A stretch of DNA of 64,000 bases from Halobacillus sp. Marseille-Q1614 (GTDB lineage: Bacteria > Bacillota > Bacilli > Bacillales > Halobacillaceae). Below the pieces are notes generated by a model. The model was given only the letters and a program-made list of their open reading frames with translations, made no database searches and was not told where the DNA came from. The position numbers were made by a program, and so were the translations under genes. The stretch is from assembly GCF_902809865.1 (NCBI RefSeq), contig NZ_CADDWH010000001.1, forward strand, positions 3,658,001-3,722,000, read 5' to 3'. Below are positions 17,367-27,010 of this stretch, one piece after another (the stretch's first letter is position 1; each line of letters opens with the position of its first letter).

Positions 17367-18221
17367 ATGAATATAGCTCAGTTTAAAGATATTCACCAAT
17401 TTAAAATAAACACACATCCACTACTTTTAGAAAAAGAATCAGAGAATAATCTGCCTTTAGGAATATTAGGGGAACTTTCCAATAATCCTTCCCGTTATCA
17501 TCATCAGGAGACCTTATTGACAGTTGAAGAAAACAGCCAGCCTCATTATTTAACGATGAGGACCCCACCGCATTTGTGGATCCTTCCATCAGTTTCCGGT
17601 GTTTCAAGAGAGGCAATAAAAGTGTTAGCTGATTATCTTTATAAAAATGGCCAAGACGTTCCTGGAGTTTTAGGTGCTGCTCATATCGTCAATTGGTTTG
17701 TGGAAGAATGGACGAAGCGAACGGGCAGGAGAGCAGAGCTTCACATGAAGCAGGCTATTTATGAGTTGGAGCAAGTGAATAAAGAAAAGAAGGGAGATGG
17801 TAAGCTGGCCGTCGCAAAGAGCAGTGATCTTAACTGGATCTCTGAATGGTTTGAGCAGTTCTATAAAGAGGCTCAGGAATTATCCCAGGTACCCTATGCG
17901 AAGCAGACAGCCAAAAGATTACTAGATGCGCAAAAGGTGTATGTTTATCAGGTTAACGGGAAAAATGTATCCATGGTTTGTCACAGCCGTTCTACGATCA
18001 ATGGAGCGACAATCAATGGGGTATTTACACCAGATCAGTACAAAAGAAAAGGCTACGCTACTTCAGCTGTGACTCAGCTCAGTGAGAAACTGCTGAAGGA
18101 AGACAAAAAATTCTGTTCACTGTATACGGACTTATCTAATCCTACTTCCAATTCTATCTATACAAAAATCGGGTATAAGCAAGTGGGGGAATCACTCGTT
18201 TATCACTTCCTTGAAGGTTAA
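17367..18221 (+). CDS. GNAT-family N-acetyltransferase
   Basis: A 284-residue protein whose C-terminal part (about 140-284) has the GNAT fold, with an acetyl-CoA loop recognisable as YKRKGYATSAVTQL near 228-241 and a closing segment NPTSNSIYTKIGYKQVG. The first half is a divergent N-terminal domain seen in two-domain GNATs of Firmicutes. Acceptor unknown. The ATG at 17367 is preferred over the overlapping TTG at 17364, with AGAGAGAGG upstream. Monocistronic. A weak stem plus T run at 18235-18256 may terminate it. Confidence 0.85.
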   Translation: MNIAQFKDIHQFKINTHPLLLEKESENNLPLGILGELSNNPSRYHHQETLLTVEENSQPHYLTMRTPPHLWILPSVSGVSREAIKVLADYLYKNGQDVPGVLGAAHIVNWFVEEWTKRTGRRAELHMKQAIYELEQVNKEKKGDGKLAVAKSSDLNWISEWFEQFYKEAQELSQVPYAKQTAKRLLDAQKVYVYQVNGKNVSMVCHSRSTINGATINGVFTPDQYKRKGYATSAVTQLSEKLLKEDKKFCSLYTDLSNPTSNSIYTKIGYKQVGESLVYHFLEG

Positions 18222-18471
18222 AAAACTGTCTAGGTCGTTTCTTACAACGATTTTTTACAATTATTTAGAATTACGAGTATTTGTAACCTTTTAGAAGCAT
18301 TATTAATCTTTATGTAATATAGCAGACTATTTTGAAGCAGGTCTGTTTAAATACTATGTAAGGGGCATTTATCCTCTTACAGTCCGTTTGTAGGTTCTCA
18401 TAATATTCTGTATGATTTTAAGTAATTGGGCTAAAATCCTTACTATAGGCTCACCAGAGGGGGCAAAACAT

Positions 18472-19032
18472 TTGAAATTTTTCAGAGCATTAGACAAAGT
18501 CATCCTTAAAATAGAAGAATTTATTTTAGGATATGCTGTTCTTATTATCGCTCTCATGGTTGTAGGAAACGCCGTTACACGAGCATTATTCAGCTATTCT
18601 ATTTTCTTCGCAAATGAAGTCAGCAAAATTGCTATTATTGTTGCCACATTTATGGGGATCAGTTATGCGGCGAGAAAAGGCCGTCACATAAGCATGTCAG
18701 CTTTCTACGATTTAGCTCCTTTCAAAGTAAGAAAGGTCGTATCGGTATTTATTCATCTTTGTACGGCAGGTGTTCTCTTTACGCTGACTTACTATTCCTA
18801 CTACTATGTCATAAGCGTTTATAATTCAGGTACAGTAACACCAGCATTAGAAATGCCTGAGTATCTTGTTTACGTACCGATTCCTCTAGGATTTTTGCTC
18901 GGGGGGATACAATTCTTGCGAAATGCGTGGGTGAACCTTCGTGACCGTGAGCACGTTTATTTAGGAACAGATGCAAAGGATTACAATGACGAAGAAAAGC
19001 CTAAAATCGATGAGGCTACAGGACATCTATAA
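18472..19032 (+). CDS. TRAP transporter small permease (DctQ)
   Basis: About 186 residues with four membrane segments (about 20-42, 50-70, 92-114, 132-152), the layout of DctQ subunits. A TTG start at 18472 is proposed because AGAGGGGG (18456-18463) lies 8 bases upstream; an ATG farther up at 18412 has no site and would add 20 residues without family likeness. It forms a TRAP system with the next two genes, 36 bases apart from DctM. TRAP systems take up organic acids, often with Na+. Confidence 0.9.
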   Translation: MKFFRALDKVILKIEEFILGYAVLIIALMVVGNAVTRALFSYSIFFANEVSKIAIIVATFMGISYAARKGRHISMSAFYDLAPFKVRKVVSVFIHLCTAGVLFTLTYYSYYYVISVYNSGTVTPALEMPEYLVYVPIPLGFLLGGIQFLRNAWVNLRDREHVYLGTDAKDYNDEEKPKIDEATGHL

Positions 19033-19068
19033 ACCAAATATCAAATTCACATAGAGAGGGATAACGAC

Positions 19069-20334
19069 ATGGCCGCAACCTTACTATCGATCATGGTGGT
19101 CCTTTTGTTATTGAATTTCCCGATGATGATTCCGCTTATGGTGGCTCCTCTTATCGGTGTATTCTTATTTTTTCCCAATATGGACCCTATGATTTTAATG
19201 CAGCAATTTGCTACAGGTATTGAAGCATACGTACTTCTAGCTGTACCTCTATTTATTTTTGCTGCTGATATAATGACAGCAGGAAAAACATCTCGAAGAT
19301 TATTAGACTTTATTGGATCGTTTATTGGACATATCAGAGGCGGTTATGCCGTAACGACAGCTGCTGCCTGTACATTGTTTGGCGCCATTTCAGGCTCCAC
19401 CCAGGCTACTGTAGTAGCGGTTGGGAAGCCGATGCGTGAACGTTTACTTAGAATAGGTTACAAAGATTCATCCGCGATTGCTTTAATCATTAACTCTAGT
19501 GATGTAGCTTTACTTGTTCCTCCAAGTATCGGAATGATCATGTATGGCTTAGTTTCTGGAACTTCTGTTGGCGATCTGTTTATTGCAGGAATCATACCAG
19601 GTATTATTGTTTTCTTAAGCTTTGCTATTTTCAGTATTATCTATGCAAAAAGAGCCAATATACCACTAGCGGATAAAGCGACATGGAGCGAGCGGTTCAA
19701 GTTTACACGTAAAGCTTTATTGCCGCTTGGATTCCCAGTCATTATTATCGGCGGAATCTATTCAGGACTCTTCAGCCCTACAGAAGCAGCCGGGGTCTCT
19801 GTCCTCTATGCTTTTATATTAGAAGTTGTTATTTATCGATCCATTCATATAAAAGAGCTGCCGGCAATTGCAAGATCAACAGGTCTGGTAACCTCCGCCG
19901 TATTCGTACTGGTAGCAGGAGGACAAGCGTTTACTTGGGTTATATCATTTGCCCGGATTCCGCAAATGATTACAGATACTGTGTTAGGAACTGATCCTAC
20001 AGCCGTTTATGTATTGATTATGGTTACCATCTTCTTCTTTATTGGCTGTATGTTTGTAGATCCTATCGTCGTAATATTGGTACTTACTCCAATTTTCTAC
20101 CCGGCAGCTATGAGTGCGGGTGTCGATCCGGTTCACTTAGGAGTGGTCATTACATTCCAGGCCGCTTTAGGTTCTGCCACACCGCCATTTGGGGTCGATA
20201 TCTTTACGGCGAGTGCCGTCTTTAATAAACCGTACCTTGAGGTTATTAAAGGTACCCCGCCTTATATCATAATGATGGTGATAATTTCTGTTTTATTGAT
20301 TTACTTTGAAGAACTTTCTCTCATTCTTTTATAG
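19069..20334 (+). CDS. TRAP transporter large permease (DctM)
   Basis: 421 residues, about 12 membrane segments, typical DctM length. Family-typical segments are FGAISGSTQATVVAVGKPM (about 104-122), SDVALLVPPSIGMIMYGLVS (about 144-163) and ALGSATPPFGVDIFTASAVF (about 365-384). It is the ion-coupled channel part of the DctQ-M-P uptake system. AGAGAGGG precedes the ATG. Middle gene of the operon. Confidence 0.95.
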   Translation: MAATLLSIMVVLLLLNFPMMIPLMVAPLIGVFLFFPNMDPMILMQQFATGIEAYVLLAVPLFIFAADIMTAGKTSRRLLDFIGSFIGHIRGGYAVTTAAACTLFGAISGSTQATVVAVGKPMRERLLRIGYKDSSAIALIINSSDVALLVPPSIGMIMYGLVSGTSVGDLFIAGIIPGIIVFLSFAIFSIIYAKRANIPLADKATWSERFKFTRKALLPLGFPVIIIGGIYSGLFSPTEAAGVSVLYAFILEVVIYRSIHIKELPAIARSTGLVTSAVFVLVAGGQAFTWVISFARIPQMITDTVLGTDPTAVYVLIMVTIFFFIGCMFVDPIVVILVLTPIFYPAAMSAGVDPVHLGVVITFQAALGSATPPFGVDIFTASAVFNKPYLEVIKGTPPYIIMMVIISVLLIYFEELSLILL

Positions 20335-20380
20335 AGCCGGGGGAAAGCTAAAATAAATAAAAAATTGGGAGGTCATTATC

Positions 20381-21448
20381 ATTTTAAACAAAAAGAAGAT
20401 GTTAGGATTAGTTGCAGCGTCGGCTATGAGCTTAATGCTGGCTGCCTGTGGTCAAAATGAAGAGGGCAACGGCGGTGATGGCGGCGGAGAAAGTTATAAC
20501 TGGAGATTCGTTACGGAGGAAGTAGAAGGCCAGGGTCAATATGAGTATGCTGAAGAATTCGCTAAGCGCATGAAAGAAAAGTCAGATGGACAAGTGAACA
20601 TCGACGTTTATGAATTTGGCGGACTAGGCAGTGAAACTGACCAAGTAGAACAGCTCCAGAATGGAACCGTTGAAATGGCGGTTATGTCGCCAGGCTTTAC
20701 AGGAAACATGGTAAATGAAGGGCAGATTTTTGCATTGCACTTCCTATTTCCTGACGATGTTGAAAAAACACAGGAAATCTTAAACACGAGTGAAGCTTTA
20801 AATACTGATCTGCGTGAGAGATATGAAGAACATAGTATTACACCGCTATCGTACTGGACAGAGGGAGCGATGCAGTGGACATCCAACACTCCTATCGAAA
20901 GCCCTGACGATTTCCAGAGCTTCAAAATGCGTACACAGGATTCTCCTTTAATTCTTGAGTCCTACAAAGCGTATGGGGCTGACCCGACTCCGATGAGCTG
21001 GTCTGAGCTGTACACCGCTTTAGATCGTAATACAGTAGATGGTCAGGAAAACCCAATCTTCTTTATTGGAGATGCTTCATTCCACGAAGTACAGGATTAT
21101 ATGACCATTTCCAATCATAATAATTATGTGGCCATGACTACTGTAAACACAGACTGGTTTAATGGTCTTCCAGAAGAAATGCAGGAAATGGTAAATGAAA
21201 CAACAGAAGAAATGCAACAGTGGGCGTTTGATGAGCAGCAGGCTCAAAACGAGGAATGGCTGGAAACCATCAAGAATGATGAAGAAAACCAAACAGAGAT
21301 TATCGAGTTAACAGAAGAACAGCGAGAAGCTTTCCGTGAAAAAGCGATGCCTATCCGTGATTACTATATTGAAAATGTCTCTGGAGTAGATGGAGCTATT
21401 TTAGAGAAATTAGAGAAGGAAATTGAAGAAGCTGAATCAGCAGAATAA
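20381..21448 (+). CDS. TRAP transporter substrate-binding lipoprotein (DctP)
   Basis: A DctP-family extracytoplasmic receptor. The lipobox LMLAAC ends about 23 residues in, followed by a Gly/Glu linker and the binding domain (for example VEMAVMSPGF and a WSELYTALDRNTVDGQEN segment in which the Arg that binds the substrate carboxylate is expected nearby). The first ATG is at 20399, but then the signal peptide lacks its basic start. An ATT at 20381, 7 bases after GGGAGGT, adds MLNKKK and gives a normal lipoprotein leader, so ATT initiation is proposed. Substrate unknown, probably an organic acid. Confidence 0.88.
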   Translation: MLNKKKMLGLVAASAMSLMLAACGQNEEGNGGDGGGESYNWRFVTEEVEGQGQYEYAEEFAKRMKEKSDGQVNIDVYEFGGLGSETDQVEQLQNGTVEMAVMSPGFTGNMVNEGQIFALHFLFPDDVEKTQEILNTSEALNTDLRERYEEHSITPLSYWTEGAMQWTSNTPIESPDDFQSFKMRTQDSPLILESYKAYGADPTPMSWSELYTALDRNTVDGQENPIFFIGDASFHEVQDYMTISNHNNYVAMTTVNTDWFNGLPEEMQEMVNETTEEMQQWAFDEQQAQNEEWLETIKNDEENQTEIIELTEEQREAFREKAMPIRDYYIENVSGVDGAILEKLEKEIEEAESAE

Positions 21449-21454
21449 TAATAA

Positions 21455-21489
21455 AGACCGCTTCCTTTAAACAAGGAAGCGGTCTTTTG
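21455..21489 (+). terminator. Terminator of the TRAP operon
   Basis: AGACCGCTTCCT (21455-21466) pairs with AGGAAGCGGTCT (21474-21485), then TTTT. Confidence 0.85.
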
Positions 21490-21623
21490 TGTTGTAGAGA
21501 GAATGTTTATTTTCTCCTTCGGTGCGAGAACCACTCGATTCCAAGGAGAATCCCTTTACTTAAAAAGATCCTGCTTCTAGGTGGAGTACAGTCTTTTTTT
21601 CTGTCTGGCTCCACTCGCAATTT

Positions 21624-22814
21624 TTATTGCGGGGCCTGCCATGGTTCCGTCTGCACCCGGTAATCTTTCCATGTTAACAGAATGACTATAATAAAAAGAA
21701 AGCTTGACATTTTAAAGAGAGCAGCAGTGTCTACGAAAGCATAAACAAAGCCAAGGATAAGAGCACTTAGACCGATTCCAAGGTCAATGGAAGAGTAAAA
21801 CATTCCGTTAGCAATACCGCTTCGCTCAACCGTAGTCTTCGAAATGACCCAGGCTTGAAAAGCAGGCATCATCGAGCCGTATCCTGCTCCAAAGAGAGCA
21901 CCGGCCAGCACTAGATCCAGATTAGAATCAGCCAGAGCTAAAATCCACATAGCGATAAAAGATAAGGCCGAGCAGACCATAATGAGTTTCCAGGGGCCAT
22001 GCTTATCAAAATATTTCCCTGTAATCGGACGGGCTAAAGTCGCCAGAAGGGCATTGAAGAAATAAAACAAAAATACTCCGTCTAACCCTTGCTCTACACC
22101 GAAGATCACAATATATGTGACGATCGAGCCATAGCCGAATGTCGTTAAGAAAGTAACCAAAGCAGGGTAGCCGCTTCTTTTTTCAATCAGCGCTCCTACA
22201 AAGGAAAAACGCGGCGGCTGTTTTTGGTTATAGTATACGCTCTCTGGCGTCTTAAAAGAGGTCAAACTAAATAATAAGATAGCAATGATCCCTAACCCTG
22301 CAGAAATCCAGACGAGTAAGTAGAAATCATAGTTTTGATAAAGGTAAATCCCGAGGCTTGGCGCCATAATCATTCCAATAGTAATCGATAAACCAAAATA
22401 GCCCATCCCTTCTCCTACACGTCGTCTTGGCACTATATCCACAGCGGCTGTCCCATTTACAGTGGTGGACCAGCCCCATGCTAGTCCGTGAGCAAAACGG
22501 ATAATGAGCACCAAAACAACGATTTGGGTAATAGGGTATAACAGAGTCATCGCTAATAACGAGACAGCCCCGATCAAGACGAGAAGCTTCCGTTTGCTTG
22601 TCATGAGAATATGACCGGTAATAGGGCGGATTAAAATAGCAGCAATGGAAAACATCGTCGTCACTAATCCAATTTGCAGTTCACTTCCGCCGATCGATTC
22701 TATGTAAGGTGGAAGGTTCGGCAGCAGCATCTGAAAGCTCATAAATGTAAATAAATTCGCTAGTATTAAAAAGATAAACGGCCAGGTCCAAAGCTTATTA
22801 GACGCTCGATCCAT
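21624..22814 (-). CDS. Major facilitator superfamily transporter
   Basis: 396 residues with 12 predicted membrane segments and the MFS pattern of two six-helix halves (RPITGHILMTSKRK between helices 2-3 and RPITGKYFDKHGPWK at the matching place in the second half). Start at 22814, since AAGGAAGG lies 8-9 bases upstream; the earlier ATG at 22847 has none. Probably a drug or metabolite exporter, not assignable further. Transcribed after the AI-2E gene but separated by that gene's terminator. Confidence 0.88.
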   Translation of the reverse strand: MDRASNKLWTWPFIFLILANLFTFMSFQMLLPNLPPYIESIGGSELQIGLVTTMFSIAAILIRPITGHILMTSKRKLLVLIGAVSLLAMTLLYPITQIVVLVLIIRFAHGLAWGWSTTVNGTAAVDIVPRRRVGEGMGYFGLSITIGMIMAPSLGIYLYQNYDFYLLVWISAGLGIIAILLFSLTSFKTPESVYYNQKQPPRFSFVGALIEKRSGYPALVTFLTTFGYGSIVTYIVIFGVEQGLDGVFLFYFFNALLATLARPITGKYFDKHGPWKLIMVCSALSFIAMWILALADSNLDLVLAGALFGAGYGSMMPAFQAWVISKTTVERSGIANGMFYSSIDLGIGLSALILGFVYAFVDTAALFKMSSFLFIIVILLTWKDYRVQTEPWQAPQ

Positions 22815-22848
22815 AATGATTCCTTCCTTTCTGTACATGTCAAACATA

Positions 22849-22877
22849 TAAAACCCGCTATACCAGTGATAGCGGGT
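22849..22877 (-). terminator. Terminator of the AI-2E family gene
   Basis: Minus strand ACCCGCTA (22877-22870) pairs with TAGCGGGT (22860-22853), followed by TTTTATA. Confidence 0.75.
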
Positions 22878-22891
22878 GAGAGAACAGACCT

Positions 22892-23965
22892 TTAATCATG
22901 AGCTGCTTTGCGGTTGTCCAGCCACTCCTGGTAGAAATGACTGATAATCGTTTTTATGACAGCATAGGCCGGAATGGCAAACAGCAATCCGAGAAAACCA
23001 GCCAGGCTTCCCGCTGCTAAAATGACCGTAATGATCGTAAGCGGATGGATGTTCAAAGCTTTTCCCATAACATTAGGAGAAACGAGGTTTCCTTCCAGCT
23101 GCTGAGCGATAATCATAATAATCGCTACATAGACAGCCATGATCGGCTCCTGAAAAAGGGCGACGAGAATAGCGGGAATCACCGCTAAGAACGGTCCGAC
23201 AAACGGGATTACATTCATCAGCATCGCAAAGAGAGCCAGTGTCAATGAATACTCTAAGCCGATGATAAGGTACCCGACAAGTAAGATCAATCCTACAAAC
23301 ACACTAACAATTAACTGCCCGATAATAAATGAATGAAGCGTATGGTCCAATGACTTAGCCAGACGATCGAAGCTTCCGGCAACCCGCAGGTTCATAAATT
23401 GTTTTAAGAAAGGAACAAGCTTATGTCCATCCTTAAGCATAAAGAAAAGGAAAAATGGAATAAGCACGAGGCCGAATACAAAACCGACAAGCTGGCTGAC
23501 GACGTTAATGATAACACCCGGCGCTGCATCCAGCGAATCCTGTAACGTTTGAACCACATTTTCGAGAGCACTGTTAAACTGATCAGGAATGATATCCTGG
23601 TTTTGCTGCCAGTACGTTATCGTTTCTGTGATCATTTCACCCATGCGGGGGATGTTTTCAACAAGCCGGCTGAACTGCTGCTGGGCAATAGGCGCAATAA
23701 ACTGAACGACTAGAAAACCAGCCAGAATGAACACGAGGAAGATGACCAGAATGGAAGCCAATCTTGGAACTTTATAATGCTCAAGCAAGTGCATCAGCGG
23801 TCTTGAGATATAAAATAAAATCGCACCGCCGATGAGCGGAAACGCTATCGCAGCGGCATATGTAAGAAATGGTTTAAAGAAGAAGCTGATTTCATGTAAC
23901 AGCAGAATAAGCAAACACAACAATATACCTGATACTAACACTTGGAACCAACGTTTATGAATCAT
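22892..23965 (-). CDS. AI-2E family (UPF0118) membrane transporter
   Basis: 357 residues with about 8 membrane segments, a soluble helical region after the third (about 95-145), and conserved stretches MNVIPFVGPFLAVIPAILVA (about 230-250) and GNLVSPNVMGKALNIHPLT (about 284-302). These mark the AI-2E exporter family. Despite the name most members do not export AI-2; relatives from halophilic bacilli have been reported to exchange Na+ or Li+ for H+, which would fit this genome. That role is inference. AAAGGTG precedes the ATG. Confidence 0.88.
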   Translation of the reverse strand: MIHKRWFQVLVSGILLCLLILLLHEISFFFKPFLTYAAAIAFPLIGGAILFYISRPLMHLLEHYKVPRLASILVIFLVFILAGFLVVQFIAPIAQQQFSRLVENIPRMGEMITETITYWQQNQDIIPDQFNSALENVVQTLQDSLDAAPGVIINVVSQLVGFVFGLVLIPFFLFFMLKDGHKLVPFLKQFMNLRVAGSFDRLAKSLDHTLHSFIIGQLIVSVFVGLILLVGYLIIGLEYSLTLALFAMLMNVIPFVGPFLAVIPAILVALFQEPIMAVYVAIIMIIAQQLEGNLVSPNVMGKALNIHPLTIITVILAAGSLAGFLGLLFAIPAYAVIKTIISHFYQEWLDNRKAAHD

Positions 23966-24229
23966 TACTTCACACCTTTTTTTAAAATTCGTTTACTGGC
24001 GGTACCCTAATTTCGCTATTCAATAACCAAAATATTCTATAGTAAAGTATACAATAAGAGAGAAGGTTACGCTCATAAGAATAACTGAGGTTGTAAGAAG
24101 ATAGTATAATGGATGTGATAGGAGGCTCGGGCGGGCGTTCGCAAAAAAAGAGAAGGCGATTCCTATACCTATCCACTGTGAGGTTTAATAGAGCAGGAAA
24201 TATTTTTTTATAGAAAAGGATGAATTTTT

Positions 24230-25465
24230 ATGAAAGAAGAATTGCTTACCCGATTTATTAACTATGTAAAAATCGATACACAGTCGAATTTAGAAAGTGA
24301 AACAACACCTTCAACAGAAGGGCAATGGGATTTGGCGCAAAAGCTAGTTGATGAATTAAAAGAAATCGGAATGGTGGAAGTAACGATTGACGAGAATGCT
24401 TACGTTATGGCGACACTTCCTGCGACTACAGATGAAAATGTTCCGGTTGCCGGCTTTTTAGCCCATATCGATACTGCTACTGACTTTACCGGAAAAAATG
24501 TGAAGCCGCAGGTCATAGAAGATTATGATGGCAGCGATATTCAATTGAATGAAAATGTGGTACTGTCTCCTGAAGATTTTAAAGAGCTTTCTACATATAA
24601 AGGACATACGCTGATTACAACAGATGGAACGACACTGCTTGGGGCGGACAATAAAGCAGGGGTGACAGAAATCATGACAGCTATGCATTACCTTATTCAG
24701 CACCCGGAAATTAAGCATGGGAAAATACGTGTCGCCTTCACTCCGGATGAAGAAATCGGAAAAGGCCCTCATAAGTTTGATGTGGAGCGGTTTGGAGCGG
24801 ACTTTGCTTACACTATCGATGGGGGACCTCTAGGGGAACTGCAATATGAAAGCTTCAACGCGGCTGCTGCTAAAATTACGTTTCATGGAAACAGTGTTCA
24901 TCCGGGTACTGCTAAAGGAAAAATGCTCAATGCCTCTAAGATGGCCGTTGAATTTATTAATCAGCTTCCTGAAGAATCAGCGCCGGAGCATACGAGTGAT
25001 TATGAAGGGTTTTATCATCTCGTTTCTTTCGAGGGTGATGTTGAAAAAGCCCAGCTTTACTACTTAATTAGAGATCACGATAAAAAGAAGTTTGAAGATA
25101 AGAAAACAGTCCTTGAATCAATTGCCCGGCATGTAAAAGCTAAATACGGCGAAAGAGCTGTGGAGCTTGAGCTTGAAGACCAGTATTACAACATGAGAGA
25201 CAAAATTGAACCAGTAAAAGAGATTGTCGACACGGCCCGCCAGGCGATGGAGAACCTTGGAATTGAATCGATCATTGAGCCGATCCGCGGAGGAACCGAT
25301 GGATCTCAGCTATCTTATATGGGACTGCCGACTCCTAACATTTTTACAGGTGGAGAAAATTTTCACGGTAAATACGAATATATTTCTTTAAACAATATGG
25401 AAAAGGCTGTGCGTGTAATAGTGGAAATCATCCGGCTGCTAGCTGCAGGAAACTCATCGAAGTGA
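24230..25465 (+). CDS. pepT: Peptidase T (tripeptide aminopeptidase)
   Basis: A 411-residue M20B metallopeptidase that removes the N-terminal residue from tripeptides in the cytosol. Zinc ligands are visible: His79 and the base-activating Asp81 in [12 protein letters not shown], Asp in [11 protein letters not shown] (about residue 140), Glu pair in [10 protein letters not shown] (about 174-175), Asp in [10 protein letters not shown] (about 197) and the final His in [11 protein letters not shown] (about 379). Full length. AAAAGGATG before the ATG. Monocistronic. Confidence 0.96.
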   Translation: MKEELLTRFINYVKIDTQSNLESETTPSTEGQWDLAQKLVDELKEIGMVEVTIDENAYVMATLPATTDENVPVAGFLAHIDTATDFTGKNVKPQVIEDYDGSDIQLNENVVLSPEDFKELSTYKGHTLITTDGTTLLGADNKAGVTEIMTAMHYLIQHPEIKHGKIRVAFTPDEEIGKGPHKFDVERFGADFAYTIDGGPLGELQYESFNAAAAKITFHGNSVHPGTAKGKMLNASKMAVEFINQLPEESAPEHTSDYEGFYHLVSFEGDVEKAQLYYLIRDHDKKKFEDKKTVLESIARHVKAKYGERAVELELEDQYYNMRDKIEPVKEIVDTARQAMENLGIESIIEPIRGGTDGSQLSYMGLPTPNIFTGGENFHGKYEYISLNNMEKAVRVIVEIIRLLAAGNSSK

Positions 25466-25522
25466 ATAGATACGTCTTTGCTTTCGCATAATGAAGGAAG
25501 GGAAAGGTTTATAAAAAATTAA

Positions 25523-25550
25523 TTGACAAATAACGGTACCGTGCTATTAT
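25523..25550 (+). promoter_or_regulatory. Sigma-A promoter of the riboswitch-terC unit
   Basis: TTGACA (25523-25528), 16 bases, TATTAT (25545-25550) with a TG one base before it. It points into the riboswitch. Confidence 0.75.
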
Positions 25551-25561
25551 AAGTAAAGAAT

Positions 25562-25690
25562 ATTGCGATTCCTAAAGGGGAGTAGCTTTTGACAGTAAAG
25601 TCGTCATTACGGGAGAAATCCCCGGCTTTATTGGCAACGGACGTTGTTAGCGAGACCTTTACCCACGCTGGGGTAAAGGTCTGTTTTTTT
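25562..25690 (+). promoter_or_regulatory. yybP-ykoY (Mn2+) riboswitch with intrinsic terminator
   Basis: The aptamer carries the conserved AAAGGGGAGTAGC loop (25573-25585) and the closing TTAGCGAGACC side (25647-25657). It is followed by a 12-bp perfect terminator stem (25653-25664 with 25671-25682) and seven T. Known members sense manganese and turn on exporters when metal is high. The TerC-family gene behind it is the classic partner, which supports the call. Confidence 0.92.
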
Positions 25691-25742
25691 GATCTTTACC
25701 TTTGTGGTAGGGATCATTTTTTTTGAAAAGGAGAGAAAAAAA

Positions 25743-26516
25743 ATGGATGCTCAATTATTGATCGAGTATGGATGGGTATTAATCGTACTCGTCGGTTTAG
25801 AAGGCATACTTGCTGCTGATAATGCTCTTGTTTTAGCTATTATGGTTAAACACCTGCCGGAAGATAAGCGTAAGAAAGCCTTATTTTATGGACTGGTAGG
25901 GGCGTTTATTCTTCGATTTGCCTCCTTATTTGTTATCTCATTTCTTGTGGACGTATGGCAGGTGCAAGCGCTCGGTGCCGCGTACTTATTATTTATTTCC
26001 GGGAAGCACTTATATGATAAATGGCGCACGAAGAACCTTGCGCAGGATGAACCCGCCGAAGACGTGGAAGATAAAAAGGAAGGTTCAGGCTTCTGGATGA
26101 CTGTTTTAAAAGTAGAATTGGCTGACTTAGCTTTTGCTGTCGACTCTATTTTAGCAGCAGTAGCATTAGCCATTGTACTTCCAGAGACGCCGCTTCCTGA
26201 TGTAGGAAGTCTTGATGGAGGACAGTTTGCGGTTATTTTAACGGGTGGTATGATCGGCATCATTATCATGCGTTTCGCAGCAAATGTATTTGTTAACTTA
26301 CTTCATTCCCGGCCTGGTCTGGAAATTGCGGCCTTTGTCATTGTAGGATGGGTAGGGGTTAAGCTGGTAATTGCTACATTAGCTCACCCTAACATTCAAG
26401 TATTGGATGAACACTTTGCTCACTCAACAGCATGGAAGATTATTTTCTATACGGTCCTTGTTGGAATCGCTGCAGCCGGCTGGTTCTTATCAGGGAAAAA
26501 GAAAACAGAAGCATAG
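25743..26516 (+). CDS. TerC/YkoY-family integral membrane protein, probable manganese exporter
   Basis: 257 residues, about seven membrane segments. Acidic membrane motifs typical of TerC proteins are GLEGILAADNALVLA (about 19-33) and ELADLAFAVDSILAAVAL (about 124-141). Start at 25743, which has AAAAGGAGAG upstream; an earlier frame start at 25689 lies inside the riboswitch T tract. Control by a yybP-ykoY riboswitch supports a role in exporting Mn2+ or loading metal onto exported enzymes. Confidence 0.92.
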   Translation: MDAQLLIEYGWVLIVLVGLEGILAADNALVLAIMVKHLPEDKRKKALFYGLVGAFILRFASLFVISFLVDVWQVQALGAAYLLFISGKHLYDKWRTKNLAQDEPAEDVEDKKEGSGFWMTVLKVELADLAFAVDSILAAVALAIVLPETPLPDVGSLDGGQFAVILTGGMIGIIIMRFAANVFVNLLHSRPGLEIAAFVIVGWVGVKLVIATLAHPNIQVLDEHFAHSTAWKIIFYTVLVGIAAAGWFLSGKKKTEA

Positions 26517-26524
26517 GTTAGGTT

Positions 26525-26555
26525 GCTGTCGAGAGAATCTCGACAGCTTTTTTTC
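26525..26555 (+). terminator. Terminator of terC
   Basis: GCTGTCGAGA (26525-26534) pairs with TCTCGACAGC (26538-26547), then eight T. Confidence 0.9.
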
Positions 26556-26639
26556 TCTTTAGATTTTTAAAAGTTAATTACTTCGTTTGCCAGGTTTCTT
26601 CACTCCCGAGATCATCTAGATGGAGATGACTTTTTTACT

Positions 26640-26745
26640 TCACAGGAAGCAAAAACCCGCGAGCCTCCTGCGGAAAAACGAGCGATCCGAGATCACGCAG
26701 CGTGGTTATTTTAGCTCACCAGGGTTGCTGTTCTGTTTTGTGAGC
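26640..26745. repeat. Decayed dispersed repeat, GCGAGCCTCCTGCGG type
   Basis: The stretch has CCCGCGAGCCTCCTGCGGAA followed by AACGAGCGATCCGAG, matching core words of the elements near 13430, 36700 and 54040. No gene is seen in 26556-26811. Confidence 0.45.
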
Positions 26746-26811
26746 TGACATTCCACTTTAATTCTTATATTCTGATATAGTTAGGAAAAAGAACTAAAGG
26801 AGAGGTGTTGG

Positions 26812-27003
26812 ATGGGAAAAGCTGCGAATCATCCGGCCGACCAGTTTATTTATGTGAAGAATCGGATCCATATGCTCAATCAGGTGGTATCGACAATGGA
26901 TCCTGAACAAATAGATATGGATGATTACAACCGTGTTCTTGAAATGCTTGAACAGCTTCACACGAAGATGACACGGTTTAAAAAAGATTGGCAGGAGGAG
27001 TGA
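26812..27003 (+). CDS. SE1561-family small protein
   Basis: 63 residues, mostly helical and charged, opening MGKAANHPADQFIYVKNRI, resembling the short Firmicute proteins called SE1561 family; function unknown. AAAGGAGAGG precedes the ATG. The stop is 7 bases before the OsmC gene start, so the two form an operon. Confidence 0.75.
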   Translation: MGKAANHPADQFIYVKNRIHMLNQVVSTMDPEQIDMDDYNRVLEMLEQLHTKMTRFKKDWQEE

Positions 27004-27010
27004 GAAGATT

